Notes under the pieces: model-generated
What the model was told of the DNA's origin: nothing
Database searches by the model: none
The model's input: the letters and a program-made list of their open reading frames with translations, nothing else
Shown here: piece after piece, positions 45,936 through 55,876 of the stretch
How the letters are laid out: the number at the start of each line of letters is the position of its first letter
Position numbering within the stretch: position 1 is the first letter of the stretch
Made by a program: the position numbers and the translations under genes
NCBI RefSeq assembly: GCF_022662195.1
Contig: NZ_JAKMCS010000009.1
Location: 124,001-188,000, forward strand
From: Aestuariivivens insulae
GTDB lineage: Bacteria; Bacteroidota; Bacteroidia; Flavobacteriales; Flavobacteriaceae
Length of the DNA stretch: 64,000 nucleotides
Direction of reading: 5' to 3'

Positions 45936-46229
45936 TCCTATCCATTTACTAGTAAAATGGTGGGTTTAAAATTATAAACAATTACAATATTCCGTTGAAA
46001 GATATGCAATATAATAGGCTTATGTTGGTAATTTTATAAAAATCCAATAACAAAGCCCTATAAAGTTTTAAATAACTGTAATATGATATAACTTTGTTGA
46101 CTTTTGTAGCATAGACTGCTCAAAAATTTATTCCAAATGGATTTTAAAATGGTGTTAAACGAATTGATAGCGTCATTTTAGAGTTTATTTGGTATTAACA
46201 CTAAATAAGTCATATTAAAAAAGATATTT
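45936..46229. promoter_or_regulatory. leuC upstream region
   Basis: The 294-bp gap holds a possible leader ORF encoding MLVIL (46022-46039), a 13-codon ORF (from 46137) and a stem TTATTTGGT/ACTAAATAA around 46186-46209. No T-run terminator follows it. No perfect TAnnTTTG is seen; GACTTTTG lies near 46100. Confidence 0.35.
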
Positions 46230-47624
46230 ATGAGCAAGACATTGTTTGACAAAGTTTGGGATTCGCATGTGGTTAGAAAAATTGAAGGTGGTCCTGACGT
46301 ATTTTTTATCGATCGTCATTTCATTCACGAAGTAACAAGCCCTGTAGCATTTTTAGGTTTAAAAAACAGAGGACTAAAGGTATTGTACCCAGAGCGTACT
46401 TTCGCGACTGCCGATCATAATACCCCAACCATCAATCAGCATTTACCAGTTGAAGACCCGCTTTCTGCAAATCAGCTTAAAGCATTAGAAGAAAACTCTA
46501 AAGCACATGGCATTAGCCATTGGGGGCTAGGTCATAAAAAGAATGGTATTGTGCACGTAGTAGGTCCAGAGAATGGTATTACATTCCCAGGAGCAACTAT
46601 CGTTTGTGGTGATTCGCATACTTCTACCCACGGTGCTTTTGGTGCCATTGCCTTTGGTATTGGAACATCTGAAGTAGAAATGGTACTATCTACACAATGT
46701 ATCATGCAGCCTAAGCCTAAAAAAATGCGTATTAACGTAAATGGGCAATTAGGAAAAGGCGTGACGCCTAAAGACGTTGCACTATATATTATCTCTCAGT
46801 TAACAACTTCTGGAGCAACTGGGTATTTTGTTGAATACGCAGGTGATGTATTTGAAAACATGACTATGGAAGGCCGTATGACGGTTTGTAACCTATCCAT
46901 TGAAATGGGAGCCAGAGGCGGCATGATTGCCCCAGACGAAACAACCTTTGCCTATTTAAAAGACAAACCACTTTCTCTAAAGGGTGAAGCTTGGGATGAA
47001 GCCGTAGCTTACTGGAAAACATTAAAGACTGAAGAAGGCGCTGCTTTTGATAAAGAATTCAATTTCAATGCAAGCGACATCGAGCCTATGATTACTTACG
47101 GTACCAATCCAGGTATGGGTATAGGTATCACCAACAATATTCCAGATGCCGATGCTGTAGAGGGTGGAGTAGCCACTTACAAAAAGTCTTTAGATTATAT
47201 GGGCTACAGTGAAAGCGATGCTATGATAGGTAAAAAGGTAGACTACGTTTTCCTTGGAAGTTGTACCAATGGTAGAATTGAAGATTTTAGAGCTTTTGCT
47301 TCTATTGTAAAAGGACGTAAAAAAGCCGATCATATTACAGCTTGGTTAGTACCAGGATCGCATGAGGTTGAAGATAAAATTAAGGAAGAAGGTATTTTAG
47401 ACATTATTACCGAAGCAGGTTTTACATTAAGACAACCAGGTTGTTCAGCTTGTTTAGCTATGAACGACGATAAAATTCCTGCAGGTAAATATGCAGTTAG
47501 TACCTCTAACAGAAACTTCGAAGGGCGTCAAGGACCTGGCTCAAGAACGATGTTAGCTAGTCCGTTAGTGGCTGCAGCAGCTGCCGTAACCGGAGTAGTA
47601 ACCGATCCAAGAACCCTTTTATAA
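46230..47624 (+). CDS. leuC: 3-isopropylmalate dehydratase, large subunit
   Basis: This 464-aa aconitase-family enzyme isomerises 2- to 3-isopropylmalate in leucine synthesis. It needs a 4Fe-4S cluster, whose cysteines are in [15 protein letters not shown] and [13 protein letters not shown]. The opening [11 protein letters not shown] is typical of LeuC. It is the first gene of leuC-D-A-B. The small subunit follows 81 bp later. Confidence 0.96.
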   Translation: MSKTLFDKVWDSHVVRKIEGGPDVFFIDRHFIHEVTSPVAFLGLKNRGLKVLYPERTFATADHNTPTINQHLPVEDPLSANQLKALEENSKAHGISHWGLGHKKNGIVHVVGPENGITFPGATIVCGDSHTSTHGAFGAIAFGIGTSEVEMVLSTQCIMQPKPKKMRINVNGQLGKGVTPKDVALYIISQLTTSGATGYFVEYAGDVFENMTMEGRMTVCNLSIEMGARGGMIAPDETTFAYLKDKPLSLKGEAWDEAVAYWKTLKTEEGAAFDKEFNFNASDIEPMITYGTNPGMGIGITNNIPDADAVEGGVATYKKSLDYMGYSESDAMIGKKVDYVFLGSCTNGRIEDFRAFASIVKGRKKADHITAWLVPGSHEVEDKIKEEGILDIITEAGFTLRQPGCSACLAMNDDKIPAGKYAVSTSNRNFEGRQGPGSRTMLASPLVAAAAAVTGVVTDPRTLL

Positions 47625-47705
47625 TTAAAATTAAAAATGAATAGTTAAAAGTTAAAGTAACGTGTTTTAAAAACTTTAAATTTTAAACTTCAAACTTTCA
47701 AAAAA

Positions 47706-48302
47706 ATGGCATACGACAAATTTAATATACTTACAAGTACTGCAGTTCCATTACCATTAGAGAATGTAGATACAGATCAAATTATTCCTGCACGTTTCTT
47801 AAAAGCAACAGAGCGCAAAGGCTTTGGAGATAACTTATTTAGGGATTGGAGATACAATGCAGACAATTCACCTAAAGAAAGCTTTGTGTTGAACAACCCT
47901 GTTTATGGTGGAAAAATATTGGTAGGCGGAAAAAACTTTGGTTCTGGTTCATCAAGGGAGCACGCTGCATGGGCGGTTTACGATTACGGATTCCGTTGTG
48001 TGGTATCTAGTTTCTTTGCCGATATCTTTAAAAATAACTGTTTAAATGTAGGGGTGTTGCCAGTACAGGTAAGTCCAGAGTTTTCAGAGCAAATCTTTGA
48101 AGCCATTTATAACGATCCTAAAGCAGAAATAGAAGTTAATCTACCAGAGCAAACCATTACCATTCTTGCAACTGGAGCACAAGAATCCTTTGAGATAAAC
48201 AGCTACAAAAAAGAAAATATGCTTAACGGTTTTGATGATATAGACTACCTTCAAAACATGAAAGGCGAAATAGAATCGTTTGCTAATGATTTGATGCTAT
48301 AA
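47706..48302 (+). CDS. leuD: 3-isopropylmalate dehydratase, small subunit
   Basis: This 198-aa swivelling subunit pairs with LeuC. The family segments [14 protein letters not shown] and [21 protein letters not shown] are intact. Its stop overlaps the ATG of the next gene by one base (TAATG), so translation is probably coupled. Confidence 0.96.
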   Translation: MAYDKFNILTSTAVPLPLENVDTDQIIPARFLKATERKGFGDNLFRDWRYNADNSPKESFVLNNPVYGGKILVGGKNFGSGSSREHAAWAVYDYGFRCVVSSFFADIFKNNCLNVGVLPVQVSPEFSEQIFEAIYNDPKAEIEVNLPEQTITILATGAQESFEINSYKKENMLNGFDDIDYLQNMKGEIESFANDLML

Positions 48303-49822
48303 TGGCAACACAAAAAGTTGAAATAATGGATACGACACTGCGCGATGGTGAACAAACCTCGAGCGTGTCGTTTTCTGCTTCTGAAAAACTTACTATAGCT
48401 AAACTTTTACTGGAAGAATTAAAAGTTGATCGCATAGAAATAGCTTCAGCGCGCGTTTCCGAAGGCGAATTTCAAGCCGTTAAGGCCATTACAACCTGGG
48501 CCAAAGAAGCGGGGTTTATAGATGCTGTAGAAGTTTTGACCTTTGTAGATAAAGGAGTGTCCATCAATTGGATGGAAGAGGCCGGTGCCAAGGTGCAAAA
48601 CCTACTCACAAAAGGTTCATTAAACCATTTAACCCATCAGCTTAAAAAAACACCTGATCAGCATTTTAAAGAGATAAAAGAAGCCATTGCTTTAGCCGAA
48701 AGCAAAGGCATAAAAACCAATGTGTATTTAGAAGATTGGAGCAATGGTATGCGCCACTCTAAAGCCTATGTTTTTGAGTTTTTGGCCTTTTTGGCAACAC
48801 AGCCAGTAGTGCGTATTATGCTTCCCGATACTTTGGGAATTTTAACACCAAGGGAATCGTACGAGTTTGTTAAGGAAATTAGGGAGACCTATCCCAATTT
48901 GCATTTCGACTTCCATGCGCACAACGATTACGATTTAGGGGTGTCTAACGTTATGGAAGCTATTAAAGCTGGAATTAACGGCTTACACCTAACCGTTAAC
49001 GGTATGGGCGAACGTGCAGGAAATGCTCCTATGGCCAGTACCATAGCGGTAATAAACGATTTTCTTCCAGACGTTAAAATAGGAGTTAACGAAAAAGTAC
49101 TTTATACCGTTAGCAAGCTTGTAGAAAACTTTACAGGCGTTATGATTCCGGCCAACAAGCCCATTATTGGGGCTAATGTATTTACCCAAACAGCTGGTAT
49201 TCATGCCGATGGCGACAATAAGAACAACCTGTATTTTAGCGATTTAATGCCAGAACGTTTCGGTAGAAAACGTCAGTATGCGCTAGGGAAGGCCTCTGGA
49301 AAGGCCAATATCCAAAAGAACTTACAGGAATTGGGACTTCAATTAAACGACCAAGACCTTAAAAAAGTAACCCAACGTATTATTGAATTGGGCGATAAAA
49401 AGCAAGTCGTTACCAAAGAAGACTTGCCTTATATTATATCGGACGTACTTGATTATACCTACGAAGAAAAGGTAATAGTCAATTCATACGTACTAACCCA
49501 TGCAAAAGGGTTAAGACCAACAACAACGGTCTCCATTACCATTGAGGATGAGACTTTTGAAGAAAGCGCACAGGGCGATGGGCAGTTTGATGCCTTTATG
49601 AATGCCACGCGTAACATCTTCAAAAGAAAGAAAACCACATTGCCTAACCTTATTGACTATGCAGTGCGTATTCCACCGGGAAGCCGTTCCGATGCACTAT
49701 GTGAGACCATAATCACATGGAAAAATTCAGATAAGGAATTTAAAACAAGGGGCTTGGATTCCGATCAAACCGTATCGGCCATAAAAGCCACCGAAAAAAT
49801 GCTGAACATTATTATTAATTAA
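48302..49822 (+). CDS. leuA: 2-isopropylmalate synthase / citramalate synthase family enzyme
   Basis: This 506-aa DRE-TIM enzyme has the metal and acetyl-CoA motif MDTTLRDGEQT, HAHNDYDLG and the GNAPMASTIA region, then a C-terminal LeuA-dimer regulatory domain (about 400-506). It sits between leuD and leuB, which favours 2-isopropylmalate synthase. The N-terminal part also resembles citramalate synthase, so substrate choice (2-oxoisovalerate or pyruvate) needs a tree or assay. Confidence 0.85.
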   Translation: MATQKVEIMDTTLRDGEQTSSVSFSASEKLTIAKLLLEELKVDRIEIASARVSEGEFQAVKAITTWAKEAGFIDAVEVLTFVDKGVSINWMEEAGAKVQNLLTKGSLNHLTHQLKKTPDQHFKEIKEAIALAESKGIKTNVYLEDWSNGMRHSKAYVFEFLAFLATQPVVRIMLPDTLGILTPRESYEFVKEIRETYPNLHFDFHAHNDYDLGVSNVMEAIKAGINGLHLTVNGMGERAGNAPMASTIAVINDFLPDVKIGVNEKVLYTVSKLVENFTGVMIPANKPIIGANVFTQTAGIHADGDNKNNLYFSDLMPERFGRKRQYALGKASGKANIQKNLQELGLQLNDQDLKKVTQRIIELGDKKQVVTKEDLPYIISDVLDYTYEEKVIVNSYVLTHAKGLRPTTTVSITIEDETFEESAQGDGQFDAFMNATRNIFKRKKTTLPNLIDYAVRIPPGSRSDALCETIITWKNSDKEFKTRGLDSDQTVSAIKATEKMLNIIIN

Positions 49823-49879
49823 GACTATATATTTAGAACTTAATAACACAATAACTAAATAATAAATAATTTAATATAG

Positions 49880-50935
49880 ATGAAATTTAACATAGCCCTT
49901 TTAGCTGGTGATGGTATAGGACCAGAAGTTATAGATCAAGCCGTAAAAGTAAGTGACGCTGTTGCTAAAAAATTCGGACATGAAATCACTTGGAAACCGG
50001 CCTTAACAGGTGCCGCAGCCATCGATGCCGTTGGAGAACCTTACCCAGACGAGACCCATGCTGTTTGTCAAGCATCAGATGCTGTATTGTTTGGTGCCAT
50101 AGGAGACCCAAAATACGATAACGATCCATCTGCGCCAGTACGTCCAGAGCAAGGTTTATTGAAAATGCGTAAGGCATTAGGTCTGTTCGCAAATGTGCGC
50201 CCAACCTTCGTATTCCCTTCATTATTGGATAAATCGCCTTTAAAGAAAGAGCGTATTGAAGGTACCGATTTGGTATTTTTACGCGAATTGACCGGTGGTA
50301 TTTACTTTGGAGAAAAGGGTAGAAGAGACGATAGAAACACCGCTTTCGATAACTGTGTATATACCAAGGATGAAGTAACGCGTTTGGCACGTAAAGGCTT
50401 TGAATTGGCCATGCAACGCTCTAAGCGTTTATGTTGTGTGGATAAAGCCAATGTATTGGAAACTTCGCGTTTATGGAGAGAAACCGTTCAAGGGTTGGAA
50501 GCAGAATATCCAGAAGTAGAGGTGGCTTACGAATTTGTTGATGCCGTAGCGATGCGCTTGGTACAATGGCCATCTAGTTACGATGTGTTGATCACGGAAA
50601 ATTTATTCGGTGATATTTTAACCGATGAAGCTTCAGTAATTTCAGGGTCTATGGGCTTAATGCCTTCAGCATCTATGGGAGCCGATATCGCTTTATTCGA
50701 GCCTATTCACGGGTCTTACCCACAAGCAGCAGGGAAAAATATAGCCAACCCTATGGCAACCGTATTATCGGCAGCTATGATGTTTGAAAATTTCGGACTT
50801 GCAGAAGAAGGTAAAGTCATTAGAGAAGCCGTTAATAAAGCCCTTGCAGAAGGTGTTGTTACAGAAGATTTGGCCGATGGTGGTAAAGCTTATGGAACCA
50901 ATGAAGTAGGGGATTGGCTAGCAGCTAATATCTAA
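49880..50935 (+). CDS. leuB: 3-isopropylmalate dehydrogenase
   Basis: This 351-aa NAD-dependent oxidative decarboxylase has the start ALLAGDGIGPEVIDQAVKV, the substrate-binding arginines in VRPEQGLLKMRKALGLFANVRP, the FGDILTDEASVISGSMGLMPSAS segment and the NAD-binding HGSYPQAAGKNIANPMA. This is the last gene of the leucine operon, ending before a strong terminator. Confidence 0.96.
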   Translation: MKFNIALLAGDGIGPEVIDQAVKVSDAVAKKFGHEITWKPALTGAAAIDAVGEPYPDETHAVCQASDAVLFGAIGDPKYDNDPSAPVRPEQGLLKMRKALGLFANVRPTFVFPSLLDKSPLKKERIEGTDLVFLRELTGGIYFGEKGRRDDRNTAFDNCVYTKDEVTRLARKGFELAMQRSKRLCCVDKANVLETSRLWRETVQGLEAEYPEVEVAYEFVDAVAMRLVQWPSSYDVLITENLFGDILTDEASVISGSMGLMPSASMGADIALFEPIHGSYPQAAGKNIANPMATVLSAAMMFENFGLAEEGKVIREAVNKALAEGVVTEDLADGGKAYGTNEVGDWLAANI

Positions 50936-50954
50936 AATACCCCATAAACTTTTT

Positions 50955-51002
50955 AAAAAGGTTTTAGTTTGTTTTGAATAAAAATGCTAAAACCTTTTTT
51001 TT
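50955..51002 (+). terminator. terminator of the leu operon
   Basis: AAAAAGGTTTTAG (50955-50967) pairs with CTAAAACCTTTTT (from 50987) and is followed by a long T run. Confidence 0.85.
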
Positions 51003-51063
51003 ATGAGATAAAATGGCTTCGATTTCTAGACTTCCTCTTAAAGAAAAGTCAATATACACAGCT

Positions 51064-51115
51064 CCTTCCCTTAATAAGGGAAGGTGGCTTTAAACTCAAA
51101 TAAGAGTTTAAAGCC
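51064..51115. repeat. twin inverted repeats downstream of leuB
   Basis: The perfect stem CCTTCCCTT/AAGGGAAGG (51064-51084, 3-nt loop) is followed directly by the perfect 12-bp stem GGCTTTAAACTC/GAGTTTAAAGCC (51086-51115, 6-nt loop). The following 500 bp to 51660 look like decayed repeat debris. I see no convincing gene. Confidence 0.75.
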
Positions 51116-51661
51116 GGAAGGGTTTTATTATTACATAACACATATCTTATAAAAAAATCCTAGCTATTCTTGTCAGACCCTAATGTTACAAATGATTTTT
51201 AGGGCAAATGGCAAGCCACCGCGCTTTACGCTATAGTTTTTTAAAATATTCAAGTTTTTCAACGTCTGTAATTGTTAGCCTTCTTGGTTCTTGATTCATT
51301 GTGTCTTGGCTCCCTTGTTAAACATTTTAAAAAAGCTGTCGCTCCAATCGCTTTTGCGGGTGCTGGCTGTAGGAGACAGGACATCCAAAACAAGAAGATA
51401 GATGTCATTATTGGTCATTGTCCCAAGCTTTTTTTAAATGCTATTTTTTCAAACTTAAAGGTTAAATTTGTAGAACCTCTAGCATGGATATACGTTTGCT
51501 GGTTGTACATTTTGAATCAAAAACAGAAATAATATATCAGTTCGAGTGTACCGATGTTTGCTGTCGGTATGTATCGAGAACTATTTTAAGGATAATAAAC
51601 CTTTCCTACCGGCGGGTAGACAGGTTCACGATAGTTCAGTAAACTAAAAAAAACAATTAAA

Positions 51662-51991
51662 ATGAATACATCACAACAAGGCGAGTTTGCACATATTGTG
51701 TTTTTCTGGTTAAAGCAACCTGATAATTCTTCCGATAGGAAAACATTTGAAACCTCACTTAAGCATTTTATAAACCAATCCGAATTTATAAAAACCAAGC
51801 ACATTGGTACACCTGCGGCCACTAGCCGAGAAGTTATTGACAATACTTATACCTATTGTTTAAACTTAACTTTTGTTAGCAAAGAGATGCACGATAAATA
51901 CCAGGAAGAGCCTAACCATAAACGATTTATTGAAGCATGCGCTCCTCTATGGGAAAAAGTACTTGTTTACAATTCTGTAGACTTAACCTAG
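51662..51991 (+). CDS. Dabb-domain protein
   Basis: This 109-aa stress-responsive dimeric alpha/beta-barrel (Dabb) protein reads FAHIVFFWLKQPD near the start and FVSKEMHDKYQEEPNHKRFI later. Family members are small dimers of varied, often unknown function. Its stop codon TAG coincides with the first bases of the hairpin-repeat array, so repeat insertion may have shaped its 3' end. Confidence 0.85.
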   Translation: MNTSQQGEFAHIVFFWLKQPDNSSDRKTFETSLKHFINQSEFIKTKHIGTPAATSREVIDNTYTYCLNLTFVSKEMHDKYQEEPNHKRFIEACAPLWEKVLVYNSVDLT

Positions 51992-53133
51992 AGATTACTT
52001 CGGTCGCTACGCTCCTTCGTAATGACGAGGATTATGATCAATCACAAGAAACCAAAGTATACGTCATTGCGAGCACAGCGAAGCAATCTCTATCTTGTAA
52101 CCGTCATTGCGAACGTAGTGAAGCAATCCGTTACTTCCGTAGCCTAAACATAGAGATTACTTCGGTCGTTGCGCTCCCTCGTAATGACGAAGGTTGAGAA
52201 CAATTACGAAAAACAATTAGTAAGCGTCATTGCGAGCACAGCGAAGCAATCTGTTAGCTCCATAGCCTAAACATAAAGATTACTTCGGTCGCTACGCTCC
52301 CTCGTAATGACGTCAATCAAAATAGAACAACCAACCATCAGACAAATCTTTCCATTCAGGATTTAAAGAATTTATTAGATCTTCTTTACGTTTTCTATTG
52401 CCTGCCTTTAGTTGCTTTTCCCTTGCTATAGCTTGGTTTATATCCGTAAATGTTTCATAGTAAACTAATTTATCACAATTATACTTATACGTAAACCCTT
52501 TTAGTGATTTGGTTTTATGTTGATAGACCCTTTTCAATAAATTTGATGTAACTCCTATGTAAATCACAGTGTTATTTTTATTGGACATGAAATAAATATA
52601 AGATTTTTCCATGTTATAAAGATAAAAAATATTACATCATTGCGAACGTAGTGAAGCAATCCGTCATTTCTGTAGCCTAAACATAGAGATTACTTCGGTC
52701 GCTACGCTCCCTCGTAATGACGAAGGTTGAGAACAATTACCAAAAACAACAAGCAAACGTCATTGCGAGCGCAGCGAAGCAATCCGTATCATGTGTAGCG
52801 TCATTGCGAACGCAGTGAAGCAAACCGCTAATTCAGTAGCCAAACATAGAGATTACTTCGGTCACTGCGCTCCCTCGTAATGACGAAGGTCAAGAATAAA
52901 TGCGAGAAAAACAAGCGAGCCGTCATTGCGAACGCAGTGAAGCAATCTGTTAAGTTCCATTGCCTATACATAGAGATTACTTCGGTCGTTGCACTCCCTC
53001 GTAATGACGTAGGCCAAGAACAAATATTGGAAATAACAAGAGAGCCGTCATTGCGAGCGTAGTGAAGCAATCCGTATGTTCCAAACGCCTGACCTAGAGA
53101 TTACTTCGGTCACTGCGTTCCCTCGTAATTGAC
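51989..53133. repeat. regular array of imperfect hairpin repeats with 35-37 nt spacers
   Basis: A half element (51989-52027) and six units at 52063-52190, 52226-52312, 52637-52722, 52759-52886, 52922-53009 and 53047-53133. A left arm GTCATTGCGARCGYAGYGAAGC pairs imperfectly with a right arm ending CTCGTAATGAC. Two units carry two left arms. Successive spacers are 35, 35, 36, 35 and 37 nt and share a GAAGGTTGAGAACAATTAC-like sequence. The GIY-YIG gene occupies one spacer position. Confidence 0.85.
52313..52612 (-). CDS. GIY-YIG nuclease-family protein embedded in the hairpin array
   Basis: This 99-aa single-domain protein has YIYFMSNKNNTVIYIGVTSNLLKRVYQHK, the GIY-YIG core with the following Arg, and EKQLKAGNRKRKEDLI, a basic segment. 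The likely metal-binding Glu is in LVYYETF. The UvrC/URI-type fold usually nicks or cleaves DNA. The stop codon is the base right after a hairpin unit (unit ends 52312), and the ATG is 24 nt from the next unit, so the gene exactly fills one spacer. It may act on the repeats. Confidence 0.88.
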   Translation of the reverse strand: MEKSYIYFMSNKNNTVIYIGVTSNLLKRVYQHKTKSLKGFTYKYNCDKLVYYETFTDINQAIAREKQLKAGNRKRKEDLINSLNPEWKDLSDGWLFYFD

Positions 53134-53338
53134 AACACCAACTCCAAAAGAATTTCATTCTTTGTTTAAAACTATGGATTTTTAATCCATAGTGGTTTAT
53201 TTTAAAACAAGAGCAACATTTTAATTAGTAATGGCAATATATTGATAACAAAAATCATTGGTAATGCTTTAATTTAGTTCGTTAGAATCAATAAAACTTA
53301 TTTTTTTTAAGTAAACTATAAATTTAAAGTTGTAACCA

Positions 53339-55759
53339 ATGCACAATATTTACACCCAATTAGTTCGTCTTTCAGTTCTTTTGATGACTTTTCTTTTGTC
53401 CTGCAACGAACCAGAAGCTAAAATTGAGCAACAGGTATTATGGTATGGACAACCTGCAAAAAACTGGAATGAAGCATTACCGCTAGGAAATGGTAAATTG
53501 GGAGTGATGGTATTTGGCAACCCAATAAACGAACGCATTCAACTAAATGATGATTCTATGTGGCCAGCAGATAGCAAGGATTGGGATGCCCCAGAAGGGA
53601 ATAAAGACGATCTAAATGCCATAAGAAATTTACTATTTGAAGGGAAAAATGATAAAGCCGATAGTTTATTTGTGGCCAAGTTTTCCCGAAAAAAAGTGGT
53701 ACGCTCACATCAAACCTTAGGTGATTTATTTATTGATTTTGAACATCAAAATATAACAGGTTACAGAAGAGAATTAGATATAAGCAAAGCTATAGCTAAT
53801 GTGTCTTATAAAGCCGATAATCAGTTGGTTGAAGAAAAAATATTTGTATCACATCCTAACAATGTTATTGCTATTCAACTAACCTCCCAAAACAATGCTG
53901 GCTTAAATGCGAAACTAAGATTAAGCCGACCTGAAGATGATGGTCACCCCACTGCAAAAACATTTACAACAGAAGATAATTTACTTGTAATGCAAGGTGA
54001 AGTTACACAGCGCAAGGGCTTTTTCGATTCAAAGCCTTATCCCATCCTTGAAGGCGTTCGTTTTGAAACATGCCTTAAAGTAAACAGTGAAGGAGGAACA
54101 GTTACCAATGGCACAGATTTTCTGGAATTAAAAAATGTAAAAAAAGCGACTTTATATATTGTGTCCAATTCTTCTTATTATTTTGAAGATTATAAAGCGC
54201 AAAACCAAATAGATTTAAAAGCTATTGGATCTAAAAGCTTTGAAACCTTGGCTAAGGTACATGTTAAAGACTATCAAAGTCTGTATTCGAGGTTGTCCCT
54301 AAATCTTGGTGAAAATGCGTTGGATTCCATTCCAACCGATAAAAGATTGCAACGTATTAAAGAGGGTGGGGTAGATCCTCACTTAGAAGCCTTGTTGTTT
54401 CAATACGGACGATACCTATTGATTTCATCATCAAGAGTAGGCACCAATCCAGCTAATTTACAAGGCTTATGGAATGAACATATTACAGCGCCATGGAATG
54501 CAGATTACCACTTAAACATTAACCTGCAAATGAACTATTGGTTAGCCGATGCTACCAACCTTGGAGATCTTAATGCCCCATTATTCGACTATATTGATAA
54601 ATTGGTAGCTTCAGGAAAAACAACAGCACAAACCAATTTTGGGTGCAGGGGATCATTCATACCCCATGCAACCGATTTATGGGCACCAACCTGGTTAAGG
54701 GCGCCAACGGCCTATTGGGGCTGTTCTATAGGTGCTGGAGGCTGGATGATGCAACATTATTGGCAACATTATGAATATACCCAAGACCATAAATTTTTAA
54801 AACAACGCGTATTCCCAGCTTTACATGAAGTTGCACAATTTTATAGCGATTGGCTTATTGAAGACCCCAGGGATGGCACTTTGGTTTCGGCGCCATCAAC
54901 TTCTCCGGAAAACCGATTTTTTAATGCTGATGGTTTGCCCGTTGCCACATGCTTAGGTAGCGCCATGGACCAACAGGTCATTTATGAAGTGTTCGATAAT
55001 TATTTAAAAGCTTGTGATATTTTGCAGGTCGATAACGGTTTTGTCAATAAAATAAAATCCCAAAAAGCGCAATTGCGCCCTGGTTTTGTTTTAGGTTCAG
55101 ATGGTAGAATATTGGAATGGGATAGGGAATATAAAGAGACAGAGCCAGGTCATAGGCACATGTCCCATTTATATGGCTTTCATCCAGGTAGTTATGTAAC
55201 AAAAGCAGAAACACCAGAACTTTTTGATGCTGTAAGGAAAACATTGGATTATCGTTTGGATAACGGTGGTGCAGGCACAGGATGGAGTAGAGCGTGGTTA
55301 ATTAACTGTAGTGCGCGTTTATTGGATGGCGATATGGCGCATGACCATATCCAATTACTGTTGCAAAAATCGATGAGCACAAATCTGTTCGATTTACACC
55401 CTCCATTTCAAATCGACGGAAATTTTGGGTATACCGCCGGTGTTGCCGAAATGCTTTTACAGTCCCATGAAACAAATTTAGTGAGGGTGTTACCAGCATT
55501 GCCATCCGTATGGAAAGAGGGTTATGTTAAAGGGATAAAGGCGAGAGGCGGACTTACATTCGATATCTACTGGGCAAATAATCAACTTGTAAAGGCAGTG
55601 GTTACATCCAATTTAGACCAAACCTTTAATCTAATTTATGGAGAAACAAGCACACCTATCGACATAAAAAAGGGGCAAACTATTACGTTTACCCTTAATG
55701 GTATTATTGATTTTACAGATGCAAAAGTTTCAATCAAATCCTTAGTCATGTCGAAATGA
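53339..55759 (+). CDS. GH95 alpha-L-fucosidase-like glycoside hydrolase, lipoprotein
   Basis: This 806-aa lipoprotein has its lipid-modified Cys near residue 22 (FLLSCNEP). It then has the GH95 layout: an N-terminal beta domain (WYGQPAKNWNEALPLGNGKLG), a helical region and an (alpha/alpha)6 barrel with NPANLQGLWNEHITAPWNADYHLNINLQMNYW. The C-terminal beta region follows. GH95 enzymes release alpha-1,2-fucose or galactose from glycans. No SusC/SusD pair or other polysaccharide gene is adjacent, so it is an orphan CAZyme here. Confidence 0.92.
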   Translation: MHNIYTQLVRLSVLLMTFLLSCNEPEAKIEQQVLWYGQPAKNWNEALPLGNGKLGVMVFGNPINERIQLNDDSMWPADSKDWDAPEGNKDDLNAIRNLLFEGKNDKADSLFVAKFSRKKVVRSHQTLGDLFIDFEHQNITGYRRELDISKAIANVSYKADNQLVEEKIFVSHPNNVIAIQLTSQNNAGLNAKLRLSRPEDDGHPTAKTFTTEDNLLVMQGEVTQRKGFFDSKPYPILEGVRFETCLKVNSEGGTVTNGTDFLELKNVKKATLYIVSNSSYYFEDYKAQNQIDLKAIGSKSFETLAKVHVKDYQSLYSRLSLNLGENALDSIPTDKRLQRIKEGGVDPHLEALLFQYGRYLLISSSRVGTNPANLQGLWNEHITAPWNADYHLNINLQMNYWLADATNLGDLNAPLFDYIDKLVASGKTTAQTNFGCRGSFIPHATDLWAPTWLRAPTAYWGCSIGAGGWMMQHYWQHYEYTQDHKFLKQRVFPALHEVAQFYSDWLIEDPRDGTLVSAPSTSPENRFFNADGLPVATCLGSAMDQQVIYEVFDNYLKACDILQVDNGFVNKIKSQKAQLRPGFVLGSDGRILEWDREYKETEPGHRHMSHLYGFHPGSYVTKAETPELFDAVRKTLDYRLDNGGAGTGWSRAWLINCSARLLDGDMAHDHIQLLLQKSMSTNLFDLHPPFQIDGNFGYTAGVAEMLLQSHETNLVRVLPALPSVWKEGYVKGIKARGGLTFDIYWANNQLVKAVVTSNLDQTFNLIYGETSTPIDIKKGQTITFTLNGIIDFTDAKVSIKSLVMSK

Positions 55760-55876
55760 GAAACGATTGAGACAACGTATTATTCAAGCTTAACTTATAT
55801 TCATTATGAGTCAATGGCATCGGCCATCAGCAAAGAAACACAAAGAACTCAAATTAAAAATAATTTTATCATGTAC

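Noticed and set aside
46137-46181. 13-codon ORF upstream of leuC as leucine leader
   Set aside because: Only two Leu and one Ile among its residues and no terminator after it; not convincing.
51272-51532. 86-aa ORF in the gap after leuB
   Set aside because: Low-complexity leucine-rich start and repeat debris; no promoter, no family, and reading frame quality is poor.
51937-52197. ORF running through the hairpin array after the Dabb gene
   Set aside because: It reads through the repeat arms and is a by-product of the array.
51989-53133. CRISPR array
   Set aside because: Although spacers are 35-37 nt, they are similar to each other, the units are long imperfect hairpins, and no cas gene is near.
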